Of a DNA stretch of 64,000 nucleotides, positions 36,259-44,731 are shown one piece after another. The stretch is from Chrysiogenia bacterium. GTDB taxonomy: Bacteria; JAGRBM01. Numbering within the stretch: position 1 is the first letter of the stretch; the number at the start of each line of letters is the position of its first letter. The notes beneath the pieces were generated by a model. That model ran no database searches, was not told the DNA's origin, and saw only the letters and a program-made list of their open reading frames with translations. The stretch covers positions 1 through 64,000 of the forward strand of contig JAGRBM010000286.1 of assembly GCA_020434085.1 (NCBI GenBank), given 5' to 3'. The position numbers and the translations under genes were made by a program.

Positions 36259-37260
36259 TCAGCTTGTACGCCCTGTAGCCAAAAACAGCGCGGCTTTAAA
36301 AAGGCCGGGGCGTTTCTCAAAGAAATCGACAGCGGATTTCATGAAGTCCACGGACACTCGAAACGATTTGACTTCCATGGAATGTGGAGCTTTAGCATCG
36401 ACGCTGAGCAGACGACCCCAGTAGGCTACGAACTCATCACCACCCATCGGGGCTTCACGTACGCTCCATGCAAATGAGACGAGCCCCATCGCCGCGAAGC
36501 CGAACGAGAGCGGCCGAAACGGATAGGAGTATTTCTTGCCATTTCGTCTTCGCTTAGCCTTGAGGCCGTGCTTCGCTGCTTGCCCCTTCTCATCCAGTAA
36601 CCAGTAATCCATGGCTATATGACGTGCTTCGTCACGATCGATGAGCTTGAAAACCTCCATCAAGAGCGGGTCATTGCTCATCTTTTTCAATGTCGGGAGT
36701 AGAATTGTATCGAGAGCGAGTTCGGCGATGGGGATGCCCGAGGCTCCAAATTCGTGGAGCAGCCTGCTCACTGGAGTTCTTCCTGCGCGGCGGATATCCT
36801 GTGAAAACTGCTTGAACATCGCACGAACCGGAAAGGGCAAATCACGCCACGTAACTCCCAACCGCTTGGCGAGCTCGACCTCGGAATCCGCATGTCGCTG
36901 CTCATCCAAGGCAATCAACTGAAAAATGGTTTTTGCGGTCTTGTCATTAGAGTGTCTGGCATGGTTCATGAACGCATCAACTCCGAGCCGCTCAAAGCCC
37001 GCGGTCATCAGGAGCATTTTCCCTAGCAGTTTCCTCTGTTTCCGAGTCTTTGCAATGTCATCCGCAATCGGCGAGTGCCAGTCAAAGTCGTGAACCGACC
37101 ACTGGTTGCGCATGGCCACCTCGAGGAGGGTTTCAAGATTGACGGACTTCGAGCGCCTCACGCCGAGGCCATCGACGTCAGAAAGTTGCGTGGCCAATCC
37201 AGCCGCGCTTTCCGCATTCAACACATGATTCTCTGAATTTTCTGGCGTACTTCTAGCCAT
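36259..37260 (-). CDS. Ferritin-like diiron protein (QWSV/FDW group)
   Basis: From the ATG at 37260 the product has 333 residues; an ATG at 37344 would extend it but lies at the predicted transcript start and has no ribosome-binding site. Ligands are Glu90 (TAGFERLG), E120-x2-H123 (LDEQRHAD), Glu180 (PIAELALD) and E211-x2-H214 (RDEARHIAMDYW). It shares the QWSV-x2-FDW opening and the C-terminal domain of the protein at 55054, including a shared TGR terminus. The last 100 residues form an extra domain with one hydrophobic helix. It is first in the leftward run from the 37.4-kb divergent promoter. Confidence 0.86.
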   Translation of the reverse strand: MARSTPENSENHVLNAESAAGLATQLSDVDGLGVRRSKSVNLETLLEVAMRNQWSVHDFDWHSPIADDIAKTRKQRKLLGKMLLMTAGFERLGVDAFMNHARHSNDKTAKTIFQLIALDEQRHADSEVELAKRLGVTWRDLPFPVRAMFKQFSQDIRRAGRTPVSRLLHEFGASGIPIAELALDTILLPTLKKMSNDPLLMEVFKLIDRDEARHIAMDYWLLDEKGQAAKHGLKAKRRRNGKKYSYPFRPLSFGFAAMGLVSFAWSVREAPMGGDEFVAYWGRLLSVDAKAPHSMEVKSFRVSVDFMKSAVDFFEKRPGLFKAALFLATGRTS

Positions 37261-37345
37261 GGTCGGATCGATACCTCGCGTGACCAGAGCCCTCCCGCTG
37301 GGCCAAGTATATCGGTTGGCTGCGGGAGCAGCGGAGATCAACATG

Positions 37346-37371
37346 TGTAATATAGCATTTGCTATATTACA
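37346..37371. promoter_or_regulatory. Shared operator candidate, copy B, within a 26-bp palindrome
   Basis: Twelve-base arms (TGTAATATAGCA and TGCTATATTACA) flank a TT centre, a near-perfect dyad. Its core ATAGCATTTGCTAT (37352-37365) matches the motif at 27006 and 51870. It overlaps the -10 box and spacer of the predicted leftward promoter, as expected for a repressor site. Confidence 0.7.
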
Positions 37372-37378
37372 AAGTCTA
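37349..37378 (-). promoter_or_regulatory. Predicted promoter for the leftward diiron/SDR/ALDH run
   Basis: On the minus strand TAGACT (37378-37373) and TATATT (37354-37349) are separated by 18 bp. The -35 box matches four of six consensus bases and the -10 box five of six. The large palindrome covers the spacer and the -10 box. Confidence 0.4.
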
Positions 37379-37503
37379 GTTGAAAATGACCTATACTTGA
37401 GGTAGCGTTTTTGCGCTGCGTGGGCGTGCGTGTCGACGAAGCTTCAAATGGGCGTAGTCGCCCCTAATCGGCAAAAAGCCTGTATATTCAGTTACTTTTA
37501 AAC

Positions 37504-37519
37504 ATTGCTCTAGAGCAAT
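37504..37519. promoter_or_regulatory. Perfect 16-bp palindrome before the ACAD operon
   Basis: ATTGCTCTAGAGCAAT is fully self-complementary and lies directly before the AGGGGG ribosome-binding site of the gene at 37530. A protein bound here would block the rightward transcript start or translation region. It does not match the ATAG-N6-CTAT motif, so a second regulator is possible. Confidence 0.45.
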
Positions 37520-37529
37520 AGGGGGTCTC

Positions 37530-38642
37530 ATGAACTTTGACTTTTCGCAAGACCAGAAGCTACTTCAGATGTCTGCTCAGGGCTTCCTCAGAGACCATGC
37601 GAGCTTGGCAGGGGTCAGGAAAATCCTGGATACAGATGCGGACTGGGATGCGACCCTCTGGACTCGGATGGCTGAACAGGGCTGGCAGGGCACCGCAATA
37701 CCCGAAGAGTTCGGGGGGGCGGGTTTGGGTTATCTGGAACTGGCTCTCCTTTCCGAAGAGCTGGGAGCCTCTTTGGCACCTGTGCCGTTCTCGTCGTCAG
37801 TCTATTTCGTTACCGAAGCGGTCTTGCACTTCGGCACCGATGAGCAGAAGCGCAAGTACCTTCCAAAGCTTGCCACAGGCGAAACAATCGGCGCCTTGGC
37901 CTGGGCGGAAGGCCCAGGCATGCCAGGAGTGTCAGGACCGCTGAAAACATGCTTCGATGGAAACTCCCTCAGCGGCACCAAACTGCCGGTACTCGATGGC
38001 CAGGTTGCGAACCTGGCAGTCGTTGTGACATCGGAAAACGACGCCCTCAGCTTGGTCCTCGTAGATCTGAATTCCGATGGGGTCCAGCGCTCTCGGCTCG
38101 ACTCCATGGATCCGACGCGATCTCAATCGAGCATTAGTTTTAATGGCGCCCCCGGCGAGCGCCTTGGTTCCTCCGGTGACGGGAGTCGAATACTTGATTG
38201 GCTCCTCGACCGGGCGGCTGTCCTCGTCGCATTTGAACAGCTTGGCGGGGCGAATCGAGCGCACAAAATGTCGCTCGAATATGCGAAGGAGCGATACGCG
38301 TTTGGCAGACAGATCGGCTCTTTCCAGGCCATCAAGCACAAAATCGTCGACATGTTGATGAGCGTGGATCTGGCGCGCTCCAACTGTCTCTACGCTGCAT
38401 GGGCGCTACAGAACAATACTGATCTTCCCGTTGCTGCCGCGGCAGCGCGGGTTGCAGCAACCGAAGCATTCGAGTTCTGCTCCAAGGAAAACATTCAGGT
38501 TCACGGAGGTATCGGTTTTACCTGGGAGGCCGATGCTCACTTGTTTTTCAAAAGATCCAAGCTGCTGACGCTCTGGCTCGGAAATGCGGATCTCTGGCGT
38601 GACCGCCTGATGGCCAAACTCGACGACAAGCACGCGGCCTGA
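37530..38642 (+). CDS. Acyl-CoA dehydrogenase family protein (subunit of a likely heteromer)
   Basis: The 370-residue protein has the ACAD fold with a shortened middle domain: AIPEEFGGAGLGYLE near residue 58, AWAEGPG in place of the usual TEPGAGSD loop near residue 120, and a C-terminal QVHGGIGFTWEADAHLFFKR block. This divergent kind resembles one partner of the two-gene ACADs (such as FadE27/FadE29) that build alpha2beta2 enzymes in steroid side-chain degradation. The second ACAD gene lies 56 bp downstream, in keeping with this. An AGGGGG ribosome-binding site precedes the ATG. Confidence 0.9.
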   Translation: MNFDFSQDQKLLQMSAQGFLRDHASLAGVRKILDTDADWDATLWTRMAEQGWQGTAIPEEFGGAGLGYLELALLSEELGASLAPVPFSSSVYFVTEAVLHFGTDEQKRKYLPKLATGETIGALAWAEGPGMPGVSGPLKTCFDGNSLSGTKLPVLDGQVANLAVVVTSENDALSLVLVDLNSDGVQRSRLDSMDPTRSQSSISFNGAPGERLGSSGDGSRILDWLLDRAAVLVAFEQLGGANRAHKMSLEYAKERYAFGRQIGSFQAIKHKIVDMLMSVDLARSNCLYAAWALQNNTDLPVAAAAARVAATEAFEFCSKENIQVHGGIGFTWEADAHLFFKRSKLLTLWLGNADLWRDRLMAKLDDKHAA

Positions 38643-38697
38643 CACCTGGAACCCAATCGACTGAGCCGCCGCTTGCGGCGGGAAGGGAACTTCTACA

Positions 38698-39945
38698 ATG
38701 GATTTCAACGATACCAAGCAGGAAAGCGAATTTCGGAATGAAGCACGAGCGTGGCTCAACGCCAATGCCAAGAAACGAGAAGACTCCGAAGACTTCTTCA
38801 GCATGTTTTCCGAGCGTGACGATTCCAATATGGTCGAAGCCGCCAAGGCATGGCAGGCCAAGAAAGTGGATGCGGGATGGGCGGGCATCACCTGGCCAAA
38901 GAGCTTTGGCGGCAGAGGCGGTTCGCCGATGCAGTCCGTCATCTGGGGTCAAGAAGAGTCAAAATTCAATGTCCCGCCCAATATCTTTGCGATCGGCATC
39001 GGCATGGCGGGCCCGACCATCATGGCCCATGGGACCAAGGAGCAAAAAGAGCAGCTTCTTCCGCCCATGCTTCGGGGCGACGAGATCTGGTGTCAGCTGT
39101 TCAGTGAGCCGGGTGCCGGCTCCGATCTCGCCGGGCTGAAGACTCGCGCCGTCAAAGACGGTGATGTCTGGGTCATCAACGGCCAAAAAGTCTGGACCTC
39201 GGGGGCGCACTACTCGGACTGGGGAATTCTCGTAGCACGGACCGACTTCGACGCACCCAAGCACAAGGGCATTACGTACTTTGTCGTCAATATGAAAAGC
39301 CCGGGGATCGAGGTCAGGCCCATCAAGCAGATATCGGGTGGAGCGAACTTCAACGAGGTGTTCTTCACGGACGTTCGAATTCCCGACTCCAACCGCCTGG
39401 GCGGCGTGAACAAGGGTTGGCCGGTGGCTCTGACCACATTGATGAACGAACGTTTCACAATTGGTGGCGGCGGCATGATGGGCGGCGGATTTGGGTTTGA
39501 AGACCTGGTCCAGCTAGCCAAGAAATTCGGTCAAAATGGCACCGCTGCGTACGGCGACATCGGTGTGCGCCGACGCCTTGCCGACATATACATTCGCTCC
39601 AAGGGACTTCAATACACCGGATATCGCGCCATCACGGCGCTCTCCAAGGGTGGGATACCCGGCCCCGAAGCCTCCGGCGGAAAGCTCATTTTTGGACAAC
39701 TTTTGCAGGACATGGCGGCGCTGGCGCTCGAAATTCAGGGCCCCGTCGGCAGCCTGACCGAGGCATCGATCACGGCGCAGAATGCCGTGTGGCAAGAAGC
39801 CTTCATGTGGGCGCCCGGTATTCGCATTGCCGGCGGCACCGATGAAGTTCTTCGCAACATCATCGGCGAACGCGTACTCGGACTTCCAGGTGACGTTCGT
39901 GTTGATAAGGATGTGCCGTTCAGCAAAATCCCTTCGGGAAACTAG
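38698..39945 (+). CDS. Acyl-CoA dehydrogenase family protein (partner subunit)
   Basis: The 415-residue protein has WPKSFGGRGGSPMQS near residue 62, the beta-domain signature FSEPGAGSDLAGLKTRA near residue 138 and NGQKVWTSGAHYSD near residue 161, then a C-terminal APGIRIAGGTDEVLRNIIGER end. It belongs to the FadE26/FadE28-like group, whose members often pair with a divergent partner encoded next door, here at 37530. Together they would oxidise a bulky or branched acyl-CoA and pass electrons to ETF. The acyl-CoA synthetase gene follows after 85 bp. Confidence 0.93.
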   Translation: MDFNDTKQESEFRNEARAWLNANAKKREDSEDFFSMFSERDDSNMVEAAKAWQAKKVDAGWAGITWPKSFGGRGGSPMQSVIWGQEESKFNVPPNIFAIGIGMAGPTIMAHGTKEQKEQLLPPMLRGDEIWCQLFSEPGAGSDLAGLKTRAVKDGDVWVINGQKVWTSGAHYSDWGILVARTDFDAPKHKGITYFVVNMKSPGIEVRPIKQISGGANFNEVFFTDVRIPDSNRLGGVNKGWPVALTTLMNERFTIGGGGMMGGGFGFEDLVQLAKKFGQNGTAAYGDIGVRRRLADIYIRSKGLQYTGYRAITALSKGGIPGPEASGGKLIFGQLLQDMAALALEIQGPVGSLTEASITAQNAVWQEAFMWAPGIRIAGGTDEVLRNIIGERVLGLPGDVRVDKDVPFSKIPSGN

Positions 39946-40030
39946 CGCTGGAACTGCGCGCGTGTGCAGCCGCACAAAAGTTCCGGTCCGGTGATCGACC
40001 GCGAAGGGGAACAATCGAAGGGGAACAATA

Positions 40031-41593
40031 ATGAATGAGAAACTTCCGCTCGGATTCTGGCAGTGGGCACAGAAGGCGCCGGATCGGCATGGACTCGTCT
40101 CCCCTGATGGTAAGGAATATTCGGCGGGCGAGTTGCTTCAATTGATCAACCAGCTATCGCATGGCCTGCGGTCCTTGGGGCTTCAAAAGGGCGACGGGAT
40201 CGCAATGATGTTGGGAAACGGTACGGAATGGGTCGCATTGGCCCTCGCAGCATCACAGATCGGACTTTATTATACGCCGATTAATTATCACCTCACCGGG
40301 GAGGAAGCCGCTTACATCGTCGACGATTGCGAAGCGAAAGTCCTGATAGTCGACGCCGCCTACTCCGATGCCGCACGTGTCATCGCGCAGCAGGCATCAC
40401 TCCCTCAGGACCGGCGGTTTTCCGTGGGTTCTGTTGAGGGCTACCGGCCTTTTTCAGAAATTCACCAGGGCCAGCCAACGGACCTGCCTGAGAATCGCCT
40501 GGCAGGCCAGAATATGAACTACACGTCTGGAACGACTGGAAAACCCAAAGGTGTCCGACGACCGCTCATGCCCGCTACCCCTGAGCAAGCGGCACAGTTG
40601 GGAACACTGCTGGCCGGTCTCTTCAACATACCAGCTGGTTCCTACGACGGGGTACATCTATGTGCCGGACCGCTCTACCACACCGCGCCCGGCGCCTTTA
40701 GCCTGATGGGTCTGCATCTTGGCCAGTCACTGGTGCTGATGCATCGATGGGATCCCGAGAAAACACTTGAACTGATCGATAAATTTCGCGTAACAACCAC
40801 CCATCTGGTCCCGACCATGTTTCACAGAATGCTCGCACTGCCCGATGAGGTCAAATCCAGATACAAGTTCGATTCCCTCAGGAGCGTCATTCATGCTGCT
40901 GCACCCTGTCCTCCGGATATCAAGCACCGAATGATCGAATGGTGGGGCCCGGTAATCTATGAATACTACGGCGCCACTGAAGGCGGCGGAACGTCGGTAA
41001 AACCCAAGGAATGGCTTCAGCATCCGGGTACCGTGGGGCGCGCATGGCCGGGTTCCACGATCAAGGTTCTTGACGATGAAGGGAATGAGTGCCCACCGAA
41101 CACTCAGGGAACGGTCTATATGGGGTCACCCATCGGATCCTTCGAGTACTACAAGGACCCGAAGAAGACGAACGAGAATCGCCGGAAAGACCTTTTCACT
41201 GTGGGAGATATTGGTTACCTGACCGAAGACGGCTTTCTCTTCCTGTGCGACAGAAAGTCAGACATGATCATCGCCGGCGGTGTGAACATCTACCCGGCAG
41301 AAATTGAAGCCGTCTTTCTTTCCCATCCCAAAGTCGCAGATGTGGCTGTTTTTGGAGTCCCCGACAACGATATGGGAGAGAGTGTCTACGCAGTGATCCA
41401 GCTCAGTGAAGGATCAGAGGATCTCGATGCCTTGAAGAATGAGCTCAATAAGTTTGCCGAGGCAAAGTTGGCCAAATTCAAGTTGCCGCGCGGGATGGAG
41501 TTCCGGAAAGAACTCCCTCGTGAGCCCAGTGGCAAACTTTTCAAACGAAAACTTCGCGACGAGTTCTGGAAACATTCGGGTCGGCACATCTAG
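40031..41593 (+). CDS. Acyl-CoA synthetase (AMP-binding, FadD-like)
   Basis: The 520-residue enzyme activates a carboxylic acid with ATP and CoA. It has the P-loop-like MNYTSGTTGKPKGVRRP near residue 163, the aromatic YEYYGATEGGG (A5) near residue 313, the A8 hinge CDRKSDMIIAGGVNIYPAEIE near residue 408, and the terminal lysine in EPSGKLFKRKLR. There is no membrane segment. Next to two ACAD genes and an Ltp-like thiolase it would supply the starting acyl-CoA. A GGGGAACAAT ribosome-binding region precedes the ATG. Confidence 0.95.
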   Translation: MNEKLPLGFWQWAQKAPDRHGLVSPDGKEYSAGELLQLINQLSHGLRSLGLQKGDGIAMMLGNGTEWVALALAASQIGLYYTPINYHLTGEEAAYIVDDCEAKVLIVDAAYSDAARVIAQQASLPQDRRFSVGSVEGYRPFSEIHQGQPTDLPENRLAGQNMNYTSGTTGKPKGVRRPLMPATPEQAAQLGTLLAGLFNIPAGSYDGVHLCAGPLYHTAPGAFSLMGLHLGQSLVLMHRWDPEKTLELIDKFRVTTTHLVPTMFHRMLALPDEVKSRYKFDSLRSVIHAAAPCPPDIKHRMIEWWGPVIYEYYGATEGGGTSVKPKEWLQHPGTVGRAWPGSTIKVLDDEGNECPPNTQGTVYMGSPIGSFEYYKDPKKTNENRRKDLFTVGDIGYLTEDGFLFLCDRKSDMIIAGGVNIYPAEIEAVFLSHPKVADVAVFGVPDNDMGESVYAVIQLSEGSEDLDALKNELNKFAEAKLAKFKLPRGMEFRKELPREPSGKLFKRKLRDEFWKHSGRHI

Positions 41594-41616
41594 GCGACTT
41601 ACGTGGGGATTATTTC

Positions 41617-42813
41617 GTGGCAAAGCACAGAACATCAATCCGCGGGCAGGCAGCCATCGTCGGCGCGCATGATATCGTCTCACCTACCGGGAAGCTCGAT
41701 GGAACCGAGAGACAGCTGGAAGTTCGGGCGATTCGCGCCGCGCTGGACGATGCGGGTCTGAAGCTGAGTGACGTGGATGGGTTGCTCTGCACCGGCATGA
41801 TGATGCCTTCCATGGATCTCGCAGAACATCTCGGGATCCAACCTCGGTACACCGATACCACGATGACCGGAGGTTCGAGTTTTGAGGTAATGGTCGAGCA
41901 CGCCGCTCTGGCCATCACCTGCGGGCTTTGCGAGGTTGCCATCATCGTCTATGCAGCAACCCCGCGTGCCAAGGGCGGCGGGCGAAAGTACGCCGCGATG
42001 ATGCAGGCAATGATGGAACCGGGAAACCCACCGCCCATGGCGGAGTGGGAATTGCCATACGGCCTGCTGAGTCCGTCCGGAGCGTACGCGCTTGCCGCAA
42101 GCAGGCACATGCATGTTTATGGCACGACTCCGGAACAACTTGCTCAGATCGCCGTTTCGACACGGCAATGGGCGAGCATGAACAAGAATGCAAGATATCA
42201 GGAGCCGATCACCATTGATGACGTCCTGGCATCCCCCTACGTAGCAGAACCTTTACATCGCCTTGATTGTTGCCTTGTTACAGACGGTGCCGGTGCAATT
42301 GTCATGACTTCGGCCGAGCGTGCGAAGGATTTGAGGAAACCGCCGGTGTACGTTCTCGGTGCGGCAACCCACCATGACCACGCCATGATGATCGCACAGA
42401 TGCCCGATCTGACACGGACCGCCGGAGCTGTCTCCGGGCCGCGAGCGTTCGAGATGGCCGGGATCACCCCCAGGGACGTCGATGTTTTCGAGGGATATGA
42501 TTCCTTTACGATTACCTTGCTTTTGCACCTCGAAGATCTGGGATTTTGCCCGAAGGGCGAAGGCGGTCGGTTTGTCGAAGGAAATCGACTCGGCCCCGGA
42601 GGGTCACTACCCACCAATACCAACGGCGGAGGACTCTCATACACCCATCCAGGAATGTATGGAATGTTCCTGCTTGTCGAGGCGACAAGACAGCTGCGTG
42701 GCGAATGCAACGACCGCCAGGTCTCTGATGCTGAAATTGCCGTAGCTCACGGATGTGGCGGCATCCTTTCATCAACGGGGACGATTGTTCTTGGAACGGA
42801 GGGCACGCTTTGA
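41617..42813 (+). CDS. Thiolase-superfamily protein lacking the nucleophilic cysteine (Ltp2-like)
   Basis: The 398-residue protein has the thiolase fold pattern of SCP2/Ltp proteins (RAALDDAGLKLSDVDGL near residue 40; PSGAYALAASRHMHVYG near residue 150; HGCGG near the C-terminus). The position of the usual CxS nucleophile reads TGGSSFEV (about residues 84-91), so no cysteine attacks the thioester. This matches Ltp2-type retro-aldolases, which act with a DUF35 partner in steroid side-chain cleavage. The DUF35 gene starts at its stop (TTGA overlap). The GTG start at 41617 is the simplest choice. Confidence 0.87.
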   Translation: MAKHRTSIRGQAAIVGAHDIVSPTGKLDGTERQLEVRAIRAALDDAGLKLSDVDGLLCTGMMMPSMDLAEHLGIQPRYTDTTMTGGSSFEVMVEHAALAITCGLCEVAIIVYAATPRAKGGGRKYAAMMQAMMEPGNPPPMAEWELPYGLLSPSGAYALAASRHMHVYGTTPEQLAQIAVSTRQWASMNKNARYQEPITIDDVLASPYVAEPLHRLDCCLVTDGAGAIVMTSAERAKDLRKPPVYVLGAATHHDHAMMIAQMPDLTRTAGAVSGPRAFEMAGITPRDVDVFEGYDSFTITLLLHLEDLGFCPKGEGGRFVEGNRLGPGGSLPTNTNGGGLSYTHPGMYGMFLLVEATRQLRGECNDRQVSDAEIAVAHGCGGILSSTGTIVLGTEGTL

Positions 42814-43223
42814 GCGGACGAATGTCAGTCGGGACGTCCGGGACGGGTACCCCCTTTTGGGATGCCACCCGGGAAAAGCGCCTTGTTTTGCAATGGTGCA
42901 AGGCTTGCGACCGCGCAATTTTCTACCCACGAGATTTCTGCCCGAATTGCTTGGGGGAGGAACTGGTCTGGGAAGACGCGAAAGGCACCGGAGTTGTTTA
43001 TGCCCTTAGCGTCATGCACAAGCCCGGCAATCCTCTAATGGCCCAGAGAGTTCCATATATCGTCGCGATCATCGAGCTTGCCGAGGGCGTACGTATGCTG
43101 TCGACAGTCGTGGGCGACGGACGGATCACTGCAAAGGTAGGCGATAAGGTACGGGTTTCCTGGGAAGATCTCAATGATGGTCGCTATCTTCCGGTGTTCG
43201 AACTAATCGCTCGGACATCCTGA
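42810..43223 (+). CDS. DUF35 Zn-ribbon/OB-fold protein (ChsH2-like C-terminal domain)
   Basis: A TTG at 42810 overlaps the thiolase TGA as TTGA and has GGAGG six bases upstream, so I prefer it over the ATG at 42822 (poor ribosome-binding site); the product has 137 residues. It shows the rubredoxin-like zinc ribbon CKACDRAIFYPRDFCPNC and the OB-fold domain that follows (GTGVVYALSVMH). DUF35 proteins partner thiolase-like enzymes, stabilising Ltp2-type aldolases or passing acyl-CoA substrates. The gene order thiolase-DUF35 supports an obligate complex with the preceding product. Confidence 0.9.
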   Translation: MSGRMSVGTSGTGTPFWDATREKRLVLQWCKACDRAIFYPRDFCPNCLGEELVWEDAKGTGVVYALSVMHKPGNPLMAQRVPYIVAIIELAEGVRMLSTVVGDGRITAKVGDKVRVSWEDLNDGRYLPVFELIARTS

Positions 43224-43237
43224 TCAGAGGATATCCC

Positions 43238-44656
43238 ATGCTTCATAACCGTGTCATCCGCAGCGTTGTTTCCGTCCTGTTTTTCACCCGTATCCTGATG
43301 AGCTACGTCTGGTTCGGGATGGTTACTCAGAAGCGCATTCCCAGAGGCCAGGGCATGCGACGCAGGGCTTTGGAATCACTGCACGAGATCAATGCAAAGA
43401 GAATGTATGGCTATTTTGTTCGCCTGAAGGGCGTATATATCAAAATCGGCCAATTCCTCTCCACCCAGGCCGCTTTCTTGCCTCCGGCCTATCTCATTGA
43501 AATGGTCAAGATGCAGGATCAAAACCCGATCGCTCATGAGTCGGCAATTCGCACGCGAATTGTGGAGGAGTTCGGTGCACAACCAGAAGAGATCTTCGCC
43601 CGATTTGACGCCGCACCTTTGGCTTGCGCCTCGATCGGGCAGGTTCACCGTGTTCGACTCAAGGATGGGCGCCAGGCGGTTCTAAAGGTGAAATATCCCG
43701 GCATCGACCGGTTCTTTTTTGCAGACCAGAAAGTCGTAAAGCTGATGCTGCCCTGGTTTATTCGGATTCTTGAATACGGCCTTTATCAGGAGTCCACCGG
43801 CATCAATTACAACGCGCTGATCGACGAATTCGTCAAATACATCAGCAAAGAGTTGGATTATCGCAACGAAGTACTCAATCAGGAGAGGATGTACGAACAG
43901 TTGGAGGGAATGCGCAACAGGCGTATGGTGGCCATTCCACGGCTCTACAAGGAGTATTGCCGTGACTCCATCATCTGCATGGAGTTCATTGATGCCCTGA
44001 AAATAGTGCCGTGGTATACGAACCCCAAAGTCCCCAATCAGAAGAAAGACTGGATTTTTCGGTGCATGGTCGAGTGCCTGTTCTATACCATTGCGTACCA
44101 CGGCTTCTTTCAGGCTGACACGCATCCTGGCAATTTTATGGTGCTGGATGACGATCCGGAGAATCCCGATGTCCCAGCGACACTGGTGATGCTGGATTTC
44201 GGGTGCACCAAGGATTTCCCGGAAGGATTCCGCCTCGGGGTTGTCGAAGTCGTCAATGGATATCTGACGAAGATGCCCGAGAAGATCACTGCCGCGCTGT
44301 GGAAACAGGGATTTCGCACCAAGTTACAGACACTCGAATCCCTCGAATTGTGGGTAACCCAAGGCGTCGGAGTTACAGACGAGATTCTCGGATTCTTTCG
44401 GGACGGCACCGATATCGTCGAACACTTGCGCCACAACCTCGCCGAAATGGCTTCTGAATTTCTTGAACTTCACGACGCTCACCGGATCGCTGCAGTCCCG
44501 GAGCATTACGCATTGCTCGCACGCGTGATCGCTACGGCACCGGTTCCGCTTGAGGAATACATGCCGCGGGTGGATTTCCTGCCGATTGCGCTCACATATG
44601 TCAGCGTACTTGCAAGCAAGGCACGCGAGGACTCGCCTCGAGCGGCCGCATCATAG
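43238..44656 (+). CDS. ABC1/AarF (UbiB/COQ8) atypical kinase
   Basis: The 472-residue protein has a hydrophobic N-terminus (residues 8-30) and the UbiB/ADCK hallmarks: KIGQ in VYIKIGQFLSTQ (residues 69-72), the alanine-rich-loop region ACASIGQVH, the lysine in AVLKVKYPG, KELDYRNEV, the catalytic QADTHPGN loop and LDFG. Family members have ATPase activity and support synthesis of ubiquinone or other lipids at the membrane. It follows the DUF35 gene by 14 bp and precedes an epimerase, so a role with hydrophobic intermediates is likely. A second ABC1 gene is at 52954. Confidence 0.92.
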   Translation: MLHNRVIRSVVSVLFFTRILMSYVWFGMVTQKRIPRGQGMRRRALESLHEINAKRMYGYFVRLKGVYIKIGQFLSTQAAFLPPAYLIEMVKMQDQNPIAHESAIRTRIVEEFGAQPEEIFARFDAAPLACASIGQVHRVRLKDGRQAVLKVKYPGIDRFFFADQKVVKLMLPWFIRILEYGLYQESTGINYNALIDEFVKYISKELDYRNEVLNQERMYEQLEGMRNRRMVAIPRLYKEYCRDSIICMEFIDALKIVPWYTNPKVPNQKKDWIFRCMVECLFYTIAYHGFFQADTHPGNFMVLDDDPENPDVPATLVMLDFGCTKDFPEGFRLGVVEVVNGYLTKMPEKITAALWKQGFRTKLQTLESLELWVTQGVGVTDEILGFFRDGTDIVEHLRHNLAEMASEFLELHDAHRIAAVPEHYALLARVIATAPVPLEEYMPRVDFLPIALTYVSVLASKAREDSPRAAAS

Positions 44657-44731
44657 CTCATGATACTCCGGCTGGGACCGCCGGGAGTTTGACCATGAAT
44701 ACCAAGCGAACATGCAGGGAGATATAGGCCG

